Below, one piece after another: positions 36,603 through 45,671 of a DNA stretch of 64,000 nucleotides (position 1 is the first letter of the stretch; each line of letters opens with the position of its first letter). The position numbers and the translations under genes were made by a program. A model generated the notes under the pieces. The model saw only the letters and a list, made by a program, of their open reading frames with translations, was not told where the DNA came from and did not search any database. Source of the stretch: Litoreibacter halocynthiae (GTDB taxonomy: Bacteria; Pseudomonadota; Alphaproteobacteria; Rhodobacterales; Rhodobacteraceae); assembly GCF_004365635.1 (NCBI RefSeq), contig NZ_SOBH01000003.1:620001-684000 (forward strand), read 5' to 3'.

Positions 36603-37085
36603 TTATTCGGCGCCGATTGCGTCAAGACCTGCACGGGCGCACGTCTCGTCGATAGCACCTGACGGTGCGCCACCGACACCGATGCCACCAACCAATGCGC
36701 CACCAATCCGGATGGGCAGACCACCAGCCTGAATGACCAGGCGGCTGTCCATATCGCGCAGTCCACCGTTTTCCGGGTTGCTGCCGATGAAGCCCGCAAG
36801 ACCTGCCGTGTCACGACCCATGCTGGCGGATGTGAACGCTTTGCCTGTGCTGGAGCCGACAGTATGCGGGCCTGCGTTGTCCGCGCGCAAATGCACTTTG
36901 GTCACACCGCTGCGCGCAACGATTGCGACGCTGACGTTGTGGCCTTCGGTAGAGCACGCGGCGACGGCGGTTTGGGCGGCTGTGGTCGCCATATCGAGCG
37001 GCAGGTAAGGCGCTGTGGGCAGGTCTTCGGCGAAGGCCGCGATGGGTGTCAGGAGGGCAGTCGCAAGAGCAATAGAACGGATCAT
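36603..37085 (-). CDS. Exported GlcG/HbpS-family haem-binding-like protein
   Basis: This 160-aa protein has a clean signal peptide (MIRSIALATALLTPIAAFA) followed by a GlcG/HbpS (PduO C-terminal) domain, with KAFTSASMG near residue 92 and the glycine-rich GGLPIRIGGALVGGIGVGGA near 120. HbpS of Streptomyces is a secreted haem-degrading octamer that signals to the SenS-SenR two-component system. GlcG itself has no known function. Here the gene follows a kinase-regulator pair on the same strand, 106 bases after it. Haem binding is inferred from the family only. Confidence 0.85.
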   Translation of the reverse strand: MIRSIALATALLTPIAAFAEDLPTAPYLPLDMATTAAQTAVAACSTEGHNVSVAIVARSGVTKVHLRADNAGPHTVGSSTGKAFTSASMGRDTAGLAGFIGSNPENGGLRDMDSRLVIQAGGLPIRIGGALVGGIGVGGAPSGAIDETCARAGLDAIGAE

Positions 37086-37191
37086 TGTGTGTTTCCTTTT
37101 GTTGAACTGATGCTCTGTTTCTAATTCGCCGCTGTGATCGGCGATATTCGTAGCATCCGCAAAGGTGTCCGTAGTTCTACTGATCCGCCCG

Positions 37192-37797
37192 TCAGTATGC
37201 CTGCGCATCCAGCCAAAACCGCGTGAGTTCCGCCGCTGAAGACGTGCCCGCTTTGGCTGCAATCGCTGCGCGGTGACTTTCAACCGTGCGCGGCGACAGG
37301 GTCAGCGCATCAGCGATTTGCTTGGTGGTCAGCCCCTTTGCAATCATTTCAAGGACTTCTTTTTCCCGCGCGGACAGCTGCTGCACCACCGCCACGGCCT
37401 CTGCGCGTTCTGCCGAGGCCTGTTGTTGTGTTTCAAGCTCTGCATGACCCTTCTGGATCGCGTCGATCAGGTCCTGTTCGTCTACGGGTTTGCTCAGAAA
37501 ATCTATCGCGCCATTGCGAAATGCTCGCCTGCACGCCTCGATATCGCCGTGTCCGCTGATTATCACCGTGGGCCATGACACACCTTGATCGGTTAGCTTT
37601 TCTTGAAGTTTCAGACCCGAAATCGCGGGCATCCGGATATCGAGGATCAGACAGCCCGGCATCAGGTCTGCCGCCTGTGCCAGGAATGTCTCGGGGGACG
37701 CAAAGCTGCGCACATTCAGCCCGACGGTGTCCAACAGAAGGCTCAGCGCATTGCGCACCGCCTCATCATCATCAACGAGGTAGACGTGGTTGGTCAT
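37192..37797 (-). CDS. FixJ-type response regulator
   Basis: This is a 201-aa response regulator. The receiver domain has the acidic cluster VDDDE (residues 8-12), the phosphorylated Asp53 in LILDIRMP, and Lys in FLSKPVDE near 103. The C-terminal LuxR-type helix-turn-helix reads LSAREKEVLEMIAKGLTTKQI and SPRTVESHRAAI. This is the FixJ arrangement. It overlaps the start region of the histidine kinase gene by four bases, so it is the kinase's partner. It may control the downstream HbpS-like and ankyrin genes. Confidence 0.93.
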   Translation of the reverse strand: MTNHVYLVDDDEAVRNALSLLLDTVGLNVRSFASPETFLAQAADLMPGCLILDIRMPAISGLKLQEKLTDQGVSWPTVIISGHGDIEACRRAFRNGAIDFLSKPVDEQDLIDAIQKGHAELETQQQASAERAEAVAVVQQLSAREKEVLEMIAKGLTTKQIADALTLSPRTVESHRAAIAAKAGTSSAAELTRFWLDAQAY

Positions 37798-39314
37798 GGT
37801 GCCCCCGCCTTGTTTGAGAGCGGCAGGGACAAACGGAACGTGGTCTGGGCGGTGTCGTCCAGCAGCATGATATCCCCGTCCATTTCCTCAACCAGCCTAT
37901 GACACAATGCGAGGCCAAGCCCGGTTCCGTCCGGTTTGCCTGTCACGAATGGTTCAAAGATGCGGGGCTTGAGGTGGTCAGGCACCCCCGGGCCAGTGTC
38001 ACTGACATCCAGAATGACCGAAGGACCATCGACATGCGTGCTGATAGTGACCTTTGCCGCGTCCGAGGCATCAAGCGCGTTGCGCACCAGATTAAACACA
38101 ACCTGTTCCAACTCGACCGGATCGGCGTCAATAAACAGGGGAGCCTTATGCAACGATAGAGTAATGGCAGCCCCATTGGTCTTGGCCTCTAGTGCCAGCA
38201 GTTTCTGAACGCTTTGGGCGGCTTCATGGACAGAACAGGTTTCAGATGGCGCACGGTTTGGCTTGCTCCAACGTCTGAGGCGATCAAGAATATTCGCTGC
38301 ACGTTGTGCTTGGGATACGGTGTCGTCCAAAACTGCGCCAAGACGTTCAACATCACCGCGCCGTGCCATATGGCGACCGGCCTGCGCTTGGCTGAGGATC
38401 GCGGTCAAGGGTTGCGCCAGTTCATGCGCCATCCCGCTGGCCATTTCACCCATCGCATTGACGCGGGAGGCATGGGCGAGCCGCGTTTCTTGGGCGCTGA
38501 GTTTGGCGCGGTTCTCAGCGTCTTTGGTGCGCATGCGTTGTTTGAAACCGAAGGCAGACAGCAAAAAGAGCGCCGTGACCAGCGCCATGACAGAGAGCAC
38601 TTTCCCGACCGGCAAGAGATCAGACAGCCCGATGGCCAAAGAAGTTTCGAAGACTAAAGGTTGTGACACACTACCAAGTGGCTTGGAAAACCCGGTCTCA
38701 ACTGATGAAAGTTGCCCGACCAACGGGGTTTGCCCGTCCGGTGTTGCAAGTCGCAATGAAGTTGATGACGCGTCCCAAAACGGATCATCCGTGGCAATCA
38801 GCGCACGCGCGTCAACTACCAGCGCCAAAGCGTGCTGCGCCGCGTTAGAATTGGGCGAGCGCTTCACAAGCAGGTAGTGATCCGGCAGGTCTGGCATTTG
38901 GCCTATTTGCAACGTCCCTGCGGAGTGCCGCGCCAATTCCACAACGAGTTCCCTTGCCCGAGTTGACAGTCCGGGCGGCGTTTCAATCGTCGGTTGGGAC
39001 TGGTTATATGGAACGACATTCACCGAGGTAACACGTGGATAGAAGCGCGTGATCGTTGCGGCGACATCCAACAACAAATCCTGTCTCTCGATTCCACCGG
39101 CCACAAAGATCGCTGACAACGATGTCAAATGCGCATCATGCTGATCTGCCCGTTGGGACGCCAAGCGATGCAGCGTTGCACTTTTGACCGTAAGTTCACG
39201 CACCAAATTTTGCCGTTCAAAAAAGGCCGCTCCGCTAAGCGCAAGCATGACGGTAAACGCCCATAGCACAGCGTTGCGCCAGAAACTATTTGAGTATGAG
39301 ACCGCCATTCGCAT
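37794..39314 (-). CDS. Membrane sensor histidine kinase
   Basis: This is a 506-aa inner-membrane kinase. Transmembrane segments lie at about residues 13-31 and 236-256, so a roughly 200-residue sensor domain faces the periplasm. The H-box is GEMASGMAHELAQPL with His297, followed by the ATP-binding domain with NLVRNALDAS (N-box), DVSDTGPGV (G1) and GTGLGLAL (G2). The H-box form is of the FixL/NtrB-like HisKA group. The start is ATG 39314 or 39308; neither has a strong ribosome site. The periplasmic sensor and the two exported proteins made downstream suggest sensing at the cell envelope. Confidence 0.92.
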   Translation of the reverse strand: MRMAVSYSNSFWRNAVLWAFTVMLALSGAAFFERQNLVRELTVKSATLHRLASQRADQHDAHLTSLSAIFVAGGIERQDLLLDVAATITRFYPRVTSVNVVPYNQSQPTIETPPGLSTRARELVVELARHSAGTLQIGQMPDLPDHYLLVKRSPNSNAAQHALALVVDARALIATDDPFWDASSTSLRLATPDGQTPLVGQLSSVETGFSKPLGSVSQPLVFETSLAIGLSDLLPVGKVLSVMALVTALFLLSAFGFKQRMRTKDAENRAKLSAQETRLAHASRVNAMGEMASGMAHELAQPLTAILSQAQAGRHMARRGDVERLGAVLDDTVSQAQRAANILDRLRRWSKPNRAPSETCSVHEAAQSVQKLLALEAKTNGAAITLSLHKAPLFIDADPVELEQVVFNLVRNALDASDAAKVTISTHVDGPSVILDVSDTGPGVPDHLKPRIFEPFVTGKPDGTGLGLALCHRLVEEMDGDIMLLDDTAQTTFRLSLPLSNKAGAP

Positions 39315-39622
39315 TCATCGCAGGTGCGTGCGCAAACTCCAATCCGTATTTCTACGGTTATGAGTCCACTGCCATAACGCCCGCCTGAGAGCGGTCACAT
39401 GCCGATGCTGGGTCAGTGTCGACAGAGAACCCAAGGCAGGGGTGACCAAATCTTGCTGCGTGCGCTCGCAGTTGTCTGACGTCAGCGCCAATGGGTCTAG
39501 ACCTTTGCCGACAGACAGATCTGTGTCCTCCATTCGGGGGATGCTAGACTTGCTATTCGATTTCGGTCAGGCTTTTCGCGTCACGCCGATGGATCGTGAC
39601 GACTGCCCGAAAGGTACAACGC

Positions 39623-40672
39623 ATGCGTGAGAGTTTCGAAAATCCGTATTATCAAACTGGTCTTAACGGGCTGAAATTGATGCCAAAAGACGACGCGACG
39701 CATGTATCCGCTTTGTTGTCAAAATGCCCAAGGCATTCTGCCACCCCCTTGATCGAGATGCCGGAATTGGCACGACATATCGGCGTCGCGCGTTTGCACG
39801 TGAAAGACGAAAGCAATCGTATGGGGCTGGGCAGTTTCAAAGCCCTTGGCGCGGCCTATGCCATCGCATGTGAAGCCGCCGGTCGCGTGGTTGCGGATCG
39901 TTGGAGTACCGCATTGTCAGGCGAAGTTTTTATAACGGCAAGTGCAGGTAACCACGGGTTGTCTGTGGCTGCCGGTGCGCGGCTTTTTGGTGCCAAGGCG
40001 ATCATATTTCTGGCAGAAACCGTCCCGGAACCGTTTGCTGACAGACTGCGCGCCATCGGAGCGGATGTGGTTCGGTCTGGTGCCACTTACGAAGACAGTC
40101 TTGTCGCGGCACAGACGAGTGCAGATGAGGGGCACGGCACATTATTGTCTGACGGATCGTGGCCGGACTACACGGCACTGCCGTCACGTGTCATGGAGGG
40201 GTATCTGCAGCTTGCCGTTGAAGTCGCGGAGCAAATCGCAGAACCGCCTACTCACATATTCTTGCAAGCAGGCGTCGGAGGTCTGGCCGCTGCAGTTGCG
40301 GCCTATAGTCGATCCGTCTGGGGCAGTGCACCGGTAATCGTGGTTGTCGAACCAGATGCTGCGCCTGCATTGATCGAAAGCATGCGGGCGGGTGCGGTTG
40401 TCGAAACGACGGGCCCTGTGTCGGACATGGGGCGGCTTGATTGCAAAACGCCATCAATGGTCGCGCTGGCAGGTTTGGCGCGCGACGCTAATGTTTTTAT
40501 GACCATAACGGAGGAAGATGCGGCGCAGGCCGTGGGCGTATTGGCAAGTCATGGACTGACCACCACGCCCTCAGGAGGGGCGGGTTTTGCAGCGGCTTTG
40601 ATCGGGTTTGCGGGGATGGAGGCGGACGCACGCGTTTTGGTGATCCTGAGCGAGGGCGCAGAGGATGCATGA
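39623..40672 (+). CDS. Diaminopropionate ammonia-lyase-like PLP enzyme
   Basis: This is a 349-aa fold-II PLP enzyme of the threonine dehydratase/diaminopropionate ammonia-lyase branch. The PLP lysine is Lys73 in LGSFKALGAAYA, preceded by KDESNRMG, and the phosphate loop is QAGVGGLAAA near 225. Deamination of 2,3-diaminopropionate or of a hydroxy amino acid is the likely reaction. Start ATG 39623 has an AAAGG site; GTG 39596 is an alternative. The M24 gene starts eight bases before its stop, so a three-gene operon is clear. A threonine-dehydratase-like enzyme also occurs in ectoine utilisation clusters (EutB). Confidence 0.85.
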   Translation: MRESFENPYYQTGLNGLKLMPKDDATHVSALLSKCPRHSATPLIEMPELARHIGVARLHVKDESNRMGLGSFKALGAAYAIACEAAGRVVADRWSTALSGEVFITASAGNHGLSVAAGARLFGAKAIIFLAETVPEPFADRLRAIGADVVRSGATYEDSLVAAQTSADEGHGTLLSDGSWPDYTALPSRVMEGYLQLAVEVAEQIAEPPTHIFLQAGVGGLAAAVAAYSRSVWGSAPVIVVVEPDAAPALIESMRAGAVVETTGPVSDMGRLDCKTPSMVALAGLARDANVFMTITEEDAAQAVGVLASHGLTTTPSGGAGFAAALIGFAGMEADARVLVILSEGAEDA

Positions 40673-41828
40673 ACCTGCGCCTCTTTTTTCGAGCGAGGAG
40701 TATCGCGGGCGGGTCTCGCGCCTACAGGACGGCTTGAAAACTGCGCAGATGGACGGTTTGTTGCTGACCACACCCGCCGACATCTTCTACGTCACAGGTT
40801 TTTTGACGCGGTTTTGGGAAAGCCCGGCACGCCCTTGGTTTGTTTTGATCCCCGCGACAGGCGACCCAGTTGCGATTATTCCTGCTATCGGCGCAGCACT
40901 AATGGGGCAAGGCTGGGTGAAAGACATTCGCACATGGGATGCGCCCGACCCCGTAGATGATGGCGTTTCGTTGTTGGCAGATGCCATTTTTGAAGCAATC
41001 CCGACCAACGGGGCTCTTGGGGTTCCGATGGGATTAGAAACCCATCTACGCATGCCGATGGCCGATTACAGGCGCATCGTTGACCGCATCAAGCCGCGCC
41101 GCATCATGGATGCCACTGCAATCGTGCAGCGTGTCCGTGAGATTAAGTCTGATGCCGAGATTGCCAAGATCAAAACGACTTGTGCAATTGCAGATCGGGT
41201 CTTTGCTCGGGTGCCAGAGTTTGCGTCCTGCGGTCGCCCGCTTGATCAGGTTTTTCGCGACTTCCAGATTGCATTGCTGCAAGAGGGCGCCGATTGGGTC
41301 AGCTACGTAGCGGGTGGCGCGGGGCAAGATGGATATGGTGATGTAATTTCACCGGCCACGGCACGGCCTTTGGCCAAAGGGGATATCTTGATGTTGGATA
41401 CGGGGGCGGTACGGGACGGTTATTTTTGCGACTTTGACCGCAATTATTCTATTGGCGCACCGTCCTCCACAGTCCAACGCGTGCAGGACGCCTTATATTC
41501 TGCCACGGACCTTGCCCTTGAAACGCTGCGGCCGGGTATGACAGCCGCTGATCTATATAATACTTTGACGAACGCGTTGCGCAGTGCGGGTTTAACGCCA
41601 GGTGGTGGGCGGTTCGGGCACGGTTTGGGCATCACACTTACAGAATGGCCATCGCTTACCGCAAAGGACACTACTCCACTGCGAGAGGGAATGGTTTTGA
41701 CGCTCGAACCCGGTGCCGAGGTTTCGGCTGGGAAATTTCTGGTTCACGAGGAGAACATCGTTCTGCGCGCGAACGGTCCCGAATTGCTTTCTAAACGCGC
41801 GCCCAAAGACCTCCCAAGGATCGCATGA
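40665..41828 (+). CDS. M24 family (Xaa-Pro peptidase / ectoine hydrolase-like) enzyme
   Basis: This is a 387-aa 'pita-bread' metallohydrolase with a creatinase-like N-terminal domain (about 1-150) and the catalytic domain after it. Metal ligands are visible as MLDTGAVRDGYFCDFDRNY (two Asp, near 245-256), GHGLGI (His, near 322), TLEPG (Glu, near 345) and HEENIVL (Glu, near 362). Family members include aminopeptidase P, creatinase and the ectoine hydrolase DoeA/EutD. The flanking lyase and EutA-like genes favour a small-molecule amidohydrolase over a peptidase. It overlaps both neighbours. Confidence 0.87.
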   Translation: MHEPAPLFSSEEYRGRVSRLQDGLKTAQMDGLLLTTPADIFYVTGFLTRFWESPARPWFVLIPATGDPVAIIPAIGAALMGQGWVKDIRTWDAPDPVDDGVSLLADAIFEAIPTNGALGVPMGLETHLRMPMADYRRIVDRIKPRRIMDATAIVQRVREIKSDAEIAKIKTTCAIADRVFARVPEFASCGRPLDQVFRDFQIALLQEGADWVSYVAGGAGQDGYGDVISPATARPLAKGDILMLDTGAVRDGYFCDFDRNYSIGAPSSTVQRVQDALYSATDLALETLRPGMTAADLYNTLTNALRSAGLTPGGGRFGHGLGITLTEWPSLTAKDTTPLREGMVLTLEPGAEVSAGKFLVHEENIVLRANGPELLSKRAPKDLPRIA

Positions 41829-42574
41829 TGGATCAGTTTCCGTATCAACTGACGGGTTCCATCGGACGCACCGCGACACTGGGGTTGGTGGTTTTGCAAG
41901 TCGATGAAACCATTGAACAGGATTTTCGCCGGTTGTTTGCGGGCCCCGAAGTTGCCGTCTATGTCAGCCGAATTCCTTCGGGCTCCAACCTGACCCCAAA
42001 CACGATTGCGCAAATGGCGGTTGATCTGCCGCAGGCCGTATCGCTTTTGCCACCCGCAGCACAGTTTGACGTCATTGGATACGCCTGCACGTCTGGCACA
42101 ACACTGATTGGGGCGGACAAGGTCGCGTCGTTGGTTAGGGAACACGCGAACACAAAGGCGGTAACAAACCCGCTTAGTGCCGCCATCGCAGCGTTCAAAT
42201 CGCTTGACGTTCGATCAATCGCAATCGTGTCGCCCTACATTGCTTCCATCGCAGCCCCAATTCGAACCGCATTTCAAAACGCCGGCTTTGATGTTCCGGC
42301 GACGGTGTCTTTTGGCGAAGAGATTGAAGCCAATGTTGCACGAGTTGACCCCGCGTCTATTCATGCAGCCGCACTGAAAATCGGTAAGACTGCGGGCATT
42401 GATGCGGTTTTTCTTTCGTGCACCAATCTGCGAACGCTCGACATTATAGACGATTTGGAACAACGCCTCGGGCGACACGTTGTAAGCAGCAATCAGGCTC
42501 TGGCTTGGCACATGGGCCAGATCGCCTCCGCGCCCCTTTCGCCGGATGCACCGGGGGCTCTTTGTCGATTATAG
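41825..42574 (+). CDS. Asp/Glu racemase superfamily protein, EutA / maleate isomerase-like
   Basis: This 249-aa enzyme belongs to the arylmalonate decarboxylase/maleate isomerase branch of the Asp/Glu racemase superfamily. The two catalytic cysteines are present: Cys88 in YACTSGTT and Cys199 in LSCTNLRT. EutA of ectoine utilisation clusters is of this type, as is maleate cis-trans isomerase. The four-base overlap with the M24 gene shows the three genes act together. The substrate is not determined by sequence. Confidence 0.85.
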   Translation: MMDQFPYQLTGSIGRTATLGLVVLQVDETIEQDFRRLFAGPEVAVYVSRIPSGSNLTPNTIAQMAVDLPQAVSLLPPAAQFDVIGYACTSGTTLIGADKVASLVREHANTKAVTNPLSAAIAAFKSLDVRSIAIVSPYIASIAAPIRTAFQNAGFDVPATVSFGEEIEANVARVDPASIHAAALKIGKTAGIDAVFLSCTNLRTLDIIDDLEQRLGRHVVSSNQALAWHMGQIASAPLSPDAPGALCRL

Positions 42575-42895
42575 CCTGCTGGCCCAAAAGATTTTCAGAT
42601 GCCAGATGATATTTTTCGCGTTCAGGCTCCCGTGTGATTACCACTTAATTTCTGCGCTGATCCGACTGTGAATGTCACAATCTACCGACCTGACTGTTAG
42701 GTGGGCTGTAATACAAAGTGCGGCGAAGGTCCAATGCCTGCGCCTGCGTGCCGTAGATATCAGGCTGCAGCTTGGATTGTTTTTTAGGTGGTGGTGGCAT
42801 TTGGCTGATCCCTAGCTGGCTGTAGGTCAGGTTGCTCATGACGCCCGACGGCGGTAACAATCGTGAGAGAAGCTGGTTGAGGAAGGGAACGCTTT
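42575..42895. other. Intergenic stretch without a convincing gene
   Basis: The 321 bases between the EutA-like gene and the MFS exporter hold only one faint candidate, a 54-aa minus-strand frame (stop 42675, ATG 42839; MSNLTYSQLG..) with no ribosome site. A GAGGAAGGGA ribosome site for the exporter lies at the right end. No terminator with a T-run was found after the EutA-like gene. Confidence 0.4.
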
Positions 42896-44530
42896 GTGCC
42901 GCAAAGTACATCCACACTGACGCTTTTTCGAAACCAAACTTTCCGGATGCTCTGGATCGCCGCCCTTGCCTCGAATTTCGGAGGGCTGGTGCAGGCGGTT
43001 GGGGCGGCGTGGATGATGACGTCGCTGACGGAGTCCCAAAGCATGGTCGCGCTCGTCCAATCTTCTGTGACCCTGCCGATTATGATTTTCTCGTTACTGG
43101 CGGGGGTGTTTGCCGATAATTTCGACCGCCGCAAGGTTATGCTGATCGCGCAGTCCTTCATGCTCATGGTGTCGATTATGCTTGCCTTTATGGCTTATGA
43201 GGGATGGCTGTCCCCTTGGCTGTTGTTGGGATTCACCTTCCTGATCGGGTGCGGCACGGCCTTGCACAATCCGTCGTGGCAGGCATCCATGGGCGATATC
43301 GTGTCGCGTGAGGAATTGTCGGCGGCGGTTTCGCTCAACAGTATGGGCTTCAACCTGATGCGCAGCATCGGGCCTGCCGCAGGGGGCGCGATTGTGGCGA
43401 TTGCGGGGGCGGCTGCTGCGTTTACGGTGAATGCCCTCAGCTATATCGGCATCATCACCGCCCTATGGTTCTGGAAGCCGTCGACGCCGCAGCGGCGTTT
43501 GCCGCGTGAGCGAATGGGCAGCGCGTTTTTTGCGGGCCTGCGCTATGTTGCGATGTCGCCCAACCTTATCAAAGTGATCTTTCGCGGCTTTCTGTTTGGC
43601 CTTTCCGCCATCGCGGTTTTGGCGCTATTGCCGCTGATCGTTCGAGAATTGCTACAGGGCGGGGCTTTTGTCTACGGTGTCTTGCTGGGTTGTTTTGGCG
43701 CTGGCGCTGTGGGCGGCGCGTTGATGAATGCCCGCCTTCGGGCACGGTTTCAAAACGAGCGCATTACGCAGGCGGCGTTTCTTGCGTTTGCGGTCAGCAG
43801 CATCACGCTGGCGATGAGCCGTCACTATGTCTTTAGCGGGGCCGCATTGATGCTTGCAGGCGCAAGTTGGGTCATGGCGTTGTCACTGTTCAATGTCACC
43901 ATTCAGCTGTCTACCCCGCGTTGGGTCGTCGGGCGGGCGATTGCATTGTATCAGACCGGTGTCTTTGGCGGCATGGCGGGCGGGAGCTGGGCATGGGGTG
44001 TGGTGGCGGAGAACTTCGGCGCGGACCGTGCGATGCTTGGGGCGGCGGTCCTGCTGGTCATCGGAGCCTTGGCGGGGCTGAGCGTCCCGTTGCCGGATTC
44101 CGCCGACCTCAACCTTGATCCGCTGAACACGTTTACCGAGCCCTCCCTGCGGCTGGACCTGAGACAGCGCAGCGGGCCGATAATGGTCATGGTCGACTAC
44201 GAAATTGCACAAGAGGACGTGAGCGAATTTCTGGCCGCGATGAACGCGCGGCGGCGCATCAGAATTCGCGACGGGGCGCAGCAATGGGCGCTGCTGAGGG
44301 ATCTTGAAAACCCCGATGTCTGGACCGAGACCTATCATGTCCCCACATGGCTTGAATATGTACGTCACCACGAGCGTCGCACGCAGGCGGATGCTGAATC
44401 CTACGAACGGATTCTAAAACTACATCGCGGCAAGGAGCGGCCCAAGGTGCATCGCATGATCGAGCGGCAGGCGATTTCGCTGCGCGACGATACGCCGTTG
44501 AAGGATGCGCCTGAGAAAGTTGCTGAATAG
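42896..44530 (+). CDS. MFS exporter (EntS/MFS_3 type) with C-terminal alpha/beta domain
   Basis: This is a 544-aa inner-membrane protein. Residues about 1-400 form a 12-helix MFS carrier of the enterobactin-exporter-like MFS_3 group, with the loop 2-3 motif GVFADNFDRRKV near 68 and AALHNPSWQ-like residues in TGTALHNPS position. After residue 410 a soluble domain of about 110 residues begins GPIMVMVDYEIAQEDVSEF and looks like an antibiotic-biosynthesis-monooxygenase (dimeric alpha+beta barrel) fold. This fusion is known in the family. The start is GTG 42896 with a strong ribosome site. The cargo is unknown. Confidence 0.87.
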   Translation: MPQSTSTLTLFRNQTFRMLWIAALASNFGGLVQAVGAAWMMTSLTESQSMVALVQSSVTLPIMIFSLLAGVFADNFDRRKVMLIAQSFMLMVSIMLAFMAYEGWLSPWLLLGFTFLIGCGTALHNPSWQASMGDIVSREELSAAVSLNSMGFNLMRSIGPAAGGAIVAIAGAAAAFTVNALSYIGIITALWFWKPSTPQRRLPRERMGSAFFAGLRYVAMSPNLIKVIFRGFLFGLSAIAVLALLPLIVRELLQGGAFVYGVLLGCFGAGAVGGALMNARLRARFQNERITQAAFLAFAVSSITLAMSRHYVFSGAALMLAGASWVMALSLFNVTIQLSTPRWVVGRAIALYQTGVFGGMAGGSWAWGVVAENFGADRAMLGAAVLLVIGALAGLSVPLPDSADLNLDPLNTFTEPSLRLDLRQRSGPIMVMVDYEIAQEDVSEFLAAMNARRRIRIRDGAQQWALLRDLENPDVWTETYHVPTWLEYVRHHERRTQADAESYERILKLHRGKERPKVHRMIERQAISLRDDTPLKDAPEKVAE

Positions 44531-44615
44531 CGGGCTGAAAGCTGACCAACATCAGAAAATTCAGCGTTCCAGCTTCTGTGAGGCGAGGTAATGATGGGCG
44601 CCCTTCAGTAAAATG

Positions 44616-44631
44616 ATTGACGTACCTCAAT
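44616..44631. promoter_or_regulatory. Imperfect palindrome before the first LacI gene
   Basis: ATTGA-C-GTAC-C-TCAAT is a 16-base palindrome broken only at two symmetric positions. It lies 35 bases before the LacI-type gene that heads the xylA operon, a position that suits autoregulation. It differs from the inositol operator (TGCAACCGGTTGCA), so the two regulators would not cross-bind. Confidence 0.5.
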
Positions 44632-44666
44632 TCAATTTCTATCGTGATGGGTAGGGGGAGTCGGAG

Positions 44667-45671
44667 ATGAGTGGACCGACAGTTCATGACGTTGCGAGGA
44701 CGGCTCAGGTGAGTCTCGCCACGGTAGATCGTGTTCTGAACAATCGCGGTGGCGTGTCGTCCAAGGCCGAGGCGAAGGTCAAAGCAGCGGTTGCCCAAAC
44801 CGGCTATGTGCGCAACTTAGCCGCCGCAAATCTGTCTCGTCGTCGTGTTTACCGGTTCAGTTTCGTTGTCCCGTCAGGTGATACCGGTTTTGTTGCATTG
44901 CTACAGGCCGCACTGGAGCGTGAACGCGACAGGCTGGTTGAAGAGCAAATCCTGATTCAGATCATACCAACCCATGCGTTCGACGTGGCCGGACAGGTTG
45001 CAGCCCTGCGCAACCTTGACTGTGACGCCGTTGCGATCATGGCAAGCGAAGCCCCCGAAGTTCAGGAAGAAGTGAGCCGCTTGCGCGCGTCTGGCGTGCG
45101 GGTTGTCACCCTTGTTGCCGATCTTCCCCAGTCCGATCGCGAGGCCTATGTGGGGCTTGATAACGTCGCTGCCGGCCGCACGGCTGCGGAGTTCATGGGG
45201 CGTTTTCTGGGAGATTCTGGTGAAATTCTGATGATTGCCGGTTCCCTTTCCTCCCGCGACCACAACGAGCGCCTTATGGGGTTTCGTAGGGTCATGCAGG
45301 AGCGTTTCCAACACCTGACATTGTTGCCTGCGGTTGAGGGTAATGACGAGGCCCGAAGCGTTGAGCGGCTGGTGTCCGAGGCGTCCGCAATCCGGCCTTT
45401 GGTTGGTATCTACGCCATCGGCGCGGGCAACAAGGGATTGGTGCGCGCTGTCCAAAAGGCCGATGCCAAACCCGTCACCATCGTTCACGAACTGACCCCG
45501 ACATCGCGTCAGGGCTTGCGCGACGGAACCATTGATCTGGTGCTGGACCAAGACACCTCTGCCGCCGTCGTGGCCGCCGTGCGGATCATGCGCGACCTGA
45601 CCGAAGGGCGCGATGTGCCAGTGGACACAGGAAAAATCCGATTAAACATATTCAGCCGAGAGAACATCTAA
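44667..45671 (+). CDS. LacI-family regulator of the xylA/ABC operon
   Basis: This is a 334-aa LacI-type transcription factor. The helix-turn-helix is in [21 protein letters not shown] (residues 5-25), followed by a hinge helix with [11 protein letters not shown] and a periplasmic-binding-protein-like sugar domain. The stop overlaps the xylA start (TAATG), so regulator, enzymes and transporter form one transcript of seven genes. The ligand is probably the sugar taken up by the downstream transporter or its phosphate. The likely operator is the palindrome at 44616. Confidence 0.92.
   Translation: MSGPTVHDVARTAQVSLATVDRVLNNRGGVSSKAEAKVKAAVAQTGYVRNLAAANLSRRRVYRFSFVVPSGDTGFVALLQAALERERDRLVEEQILIQIIPTHAFDVAGQVAALRNLDCDAVAIMASEAPEVQEEVSRLRASGVRVVTLVADLPQSDREAYVGLDNVAAGRTAAEFMGRFLGDSGEILMIAGSLSSRDHNERLMGFRRVMQERFQHLTLLPAVEGNDEARSVERLVSEASAIRPLVGIYAIGAGNKGLVRAVQKADAKPVTIVHELTPTSRQGLRDGTIDLVLDQDTSAAVVAAVRIMRDLTEGRDVPVDTGKIRLNIFSRENI

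Noticed and set aside
42675-42839. A 54-codon small gene on the minus strand before the MFS exporter
   Set aside because: It has no ribosome site and no known relatives, and it lies in a short intergenic region. It is noted only as a possibility.
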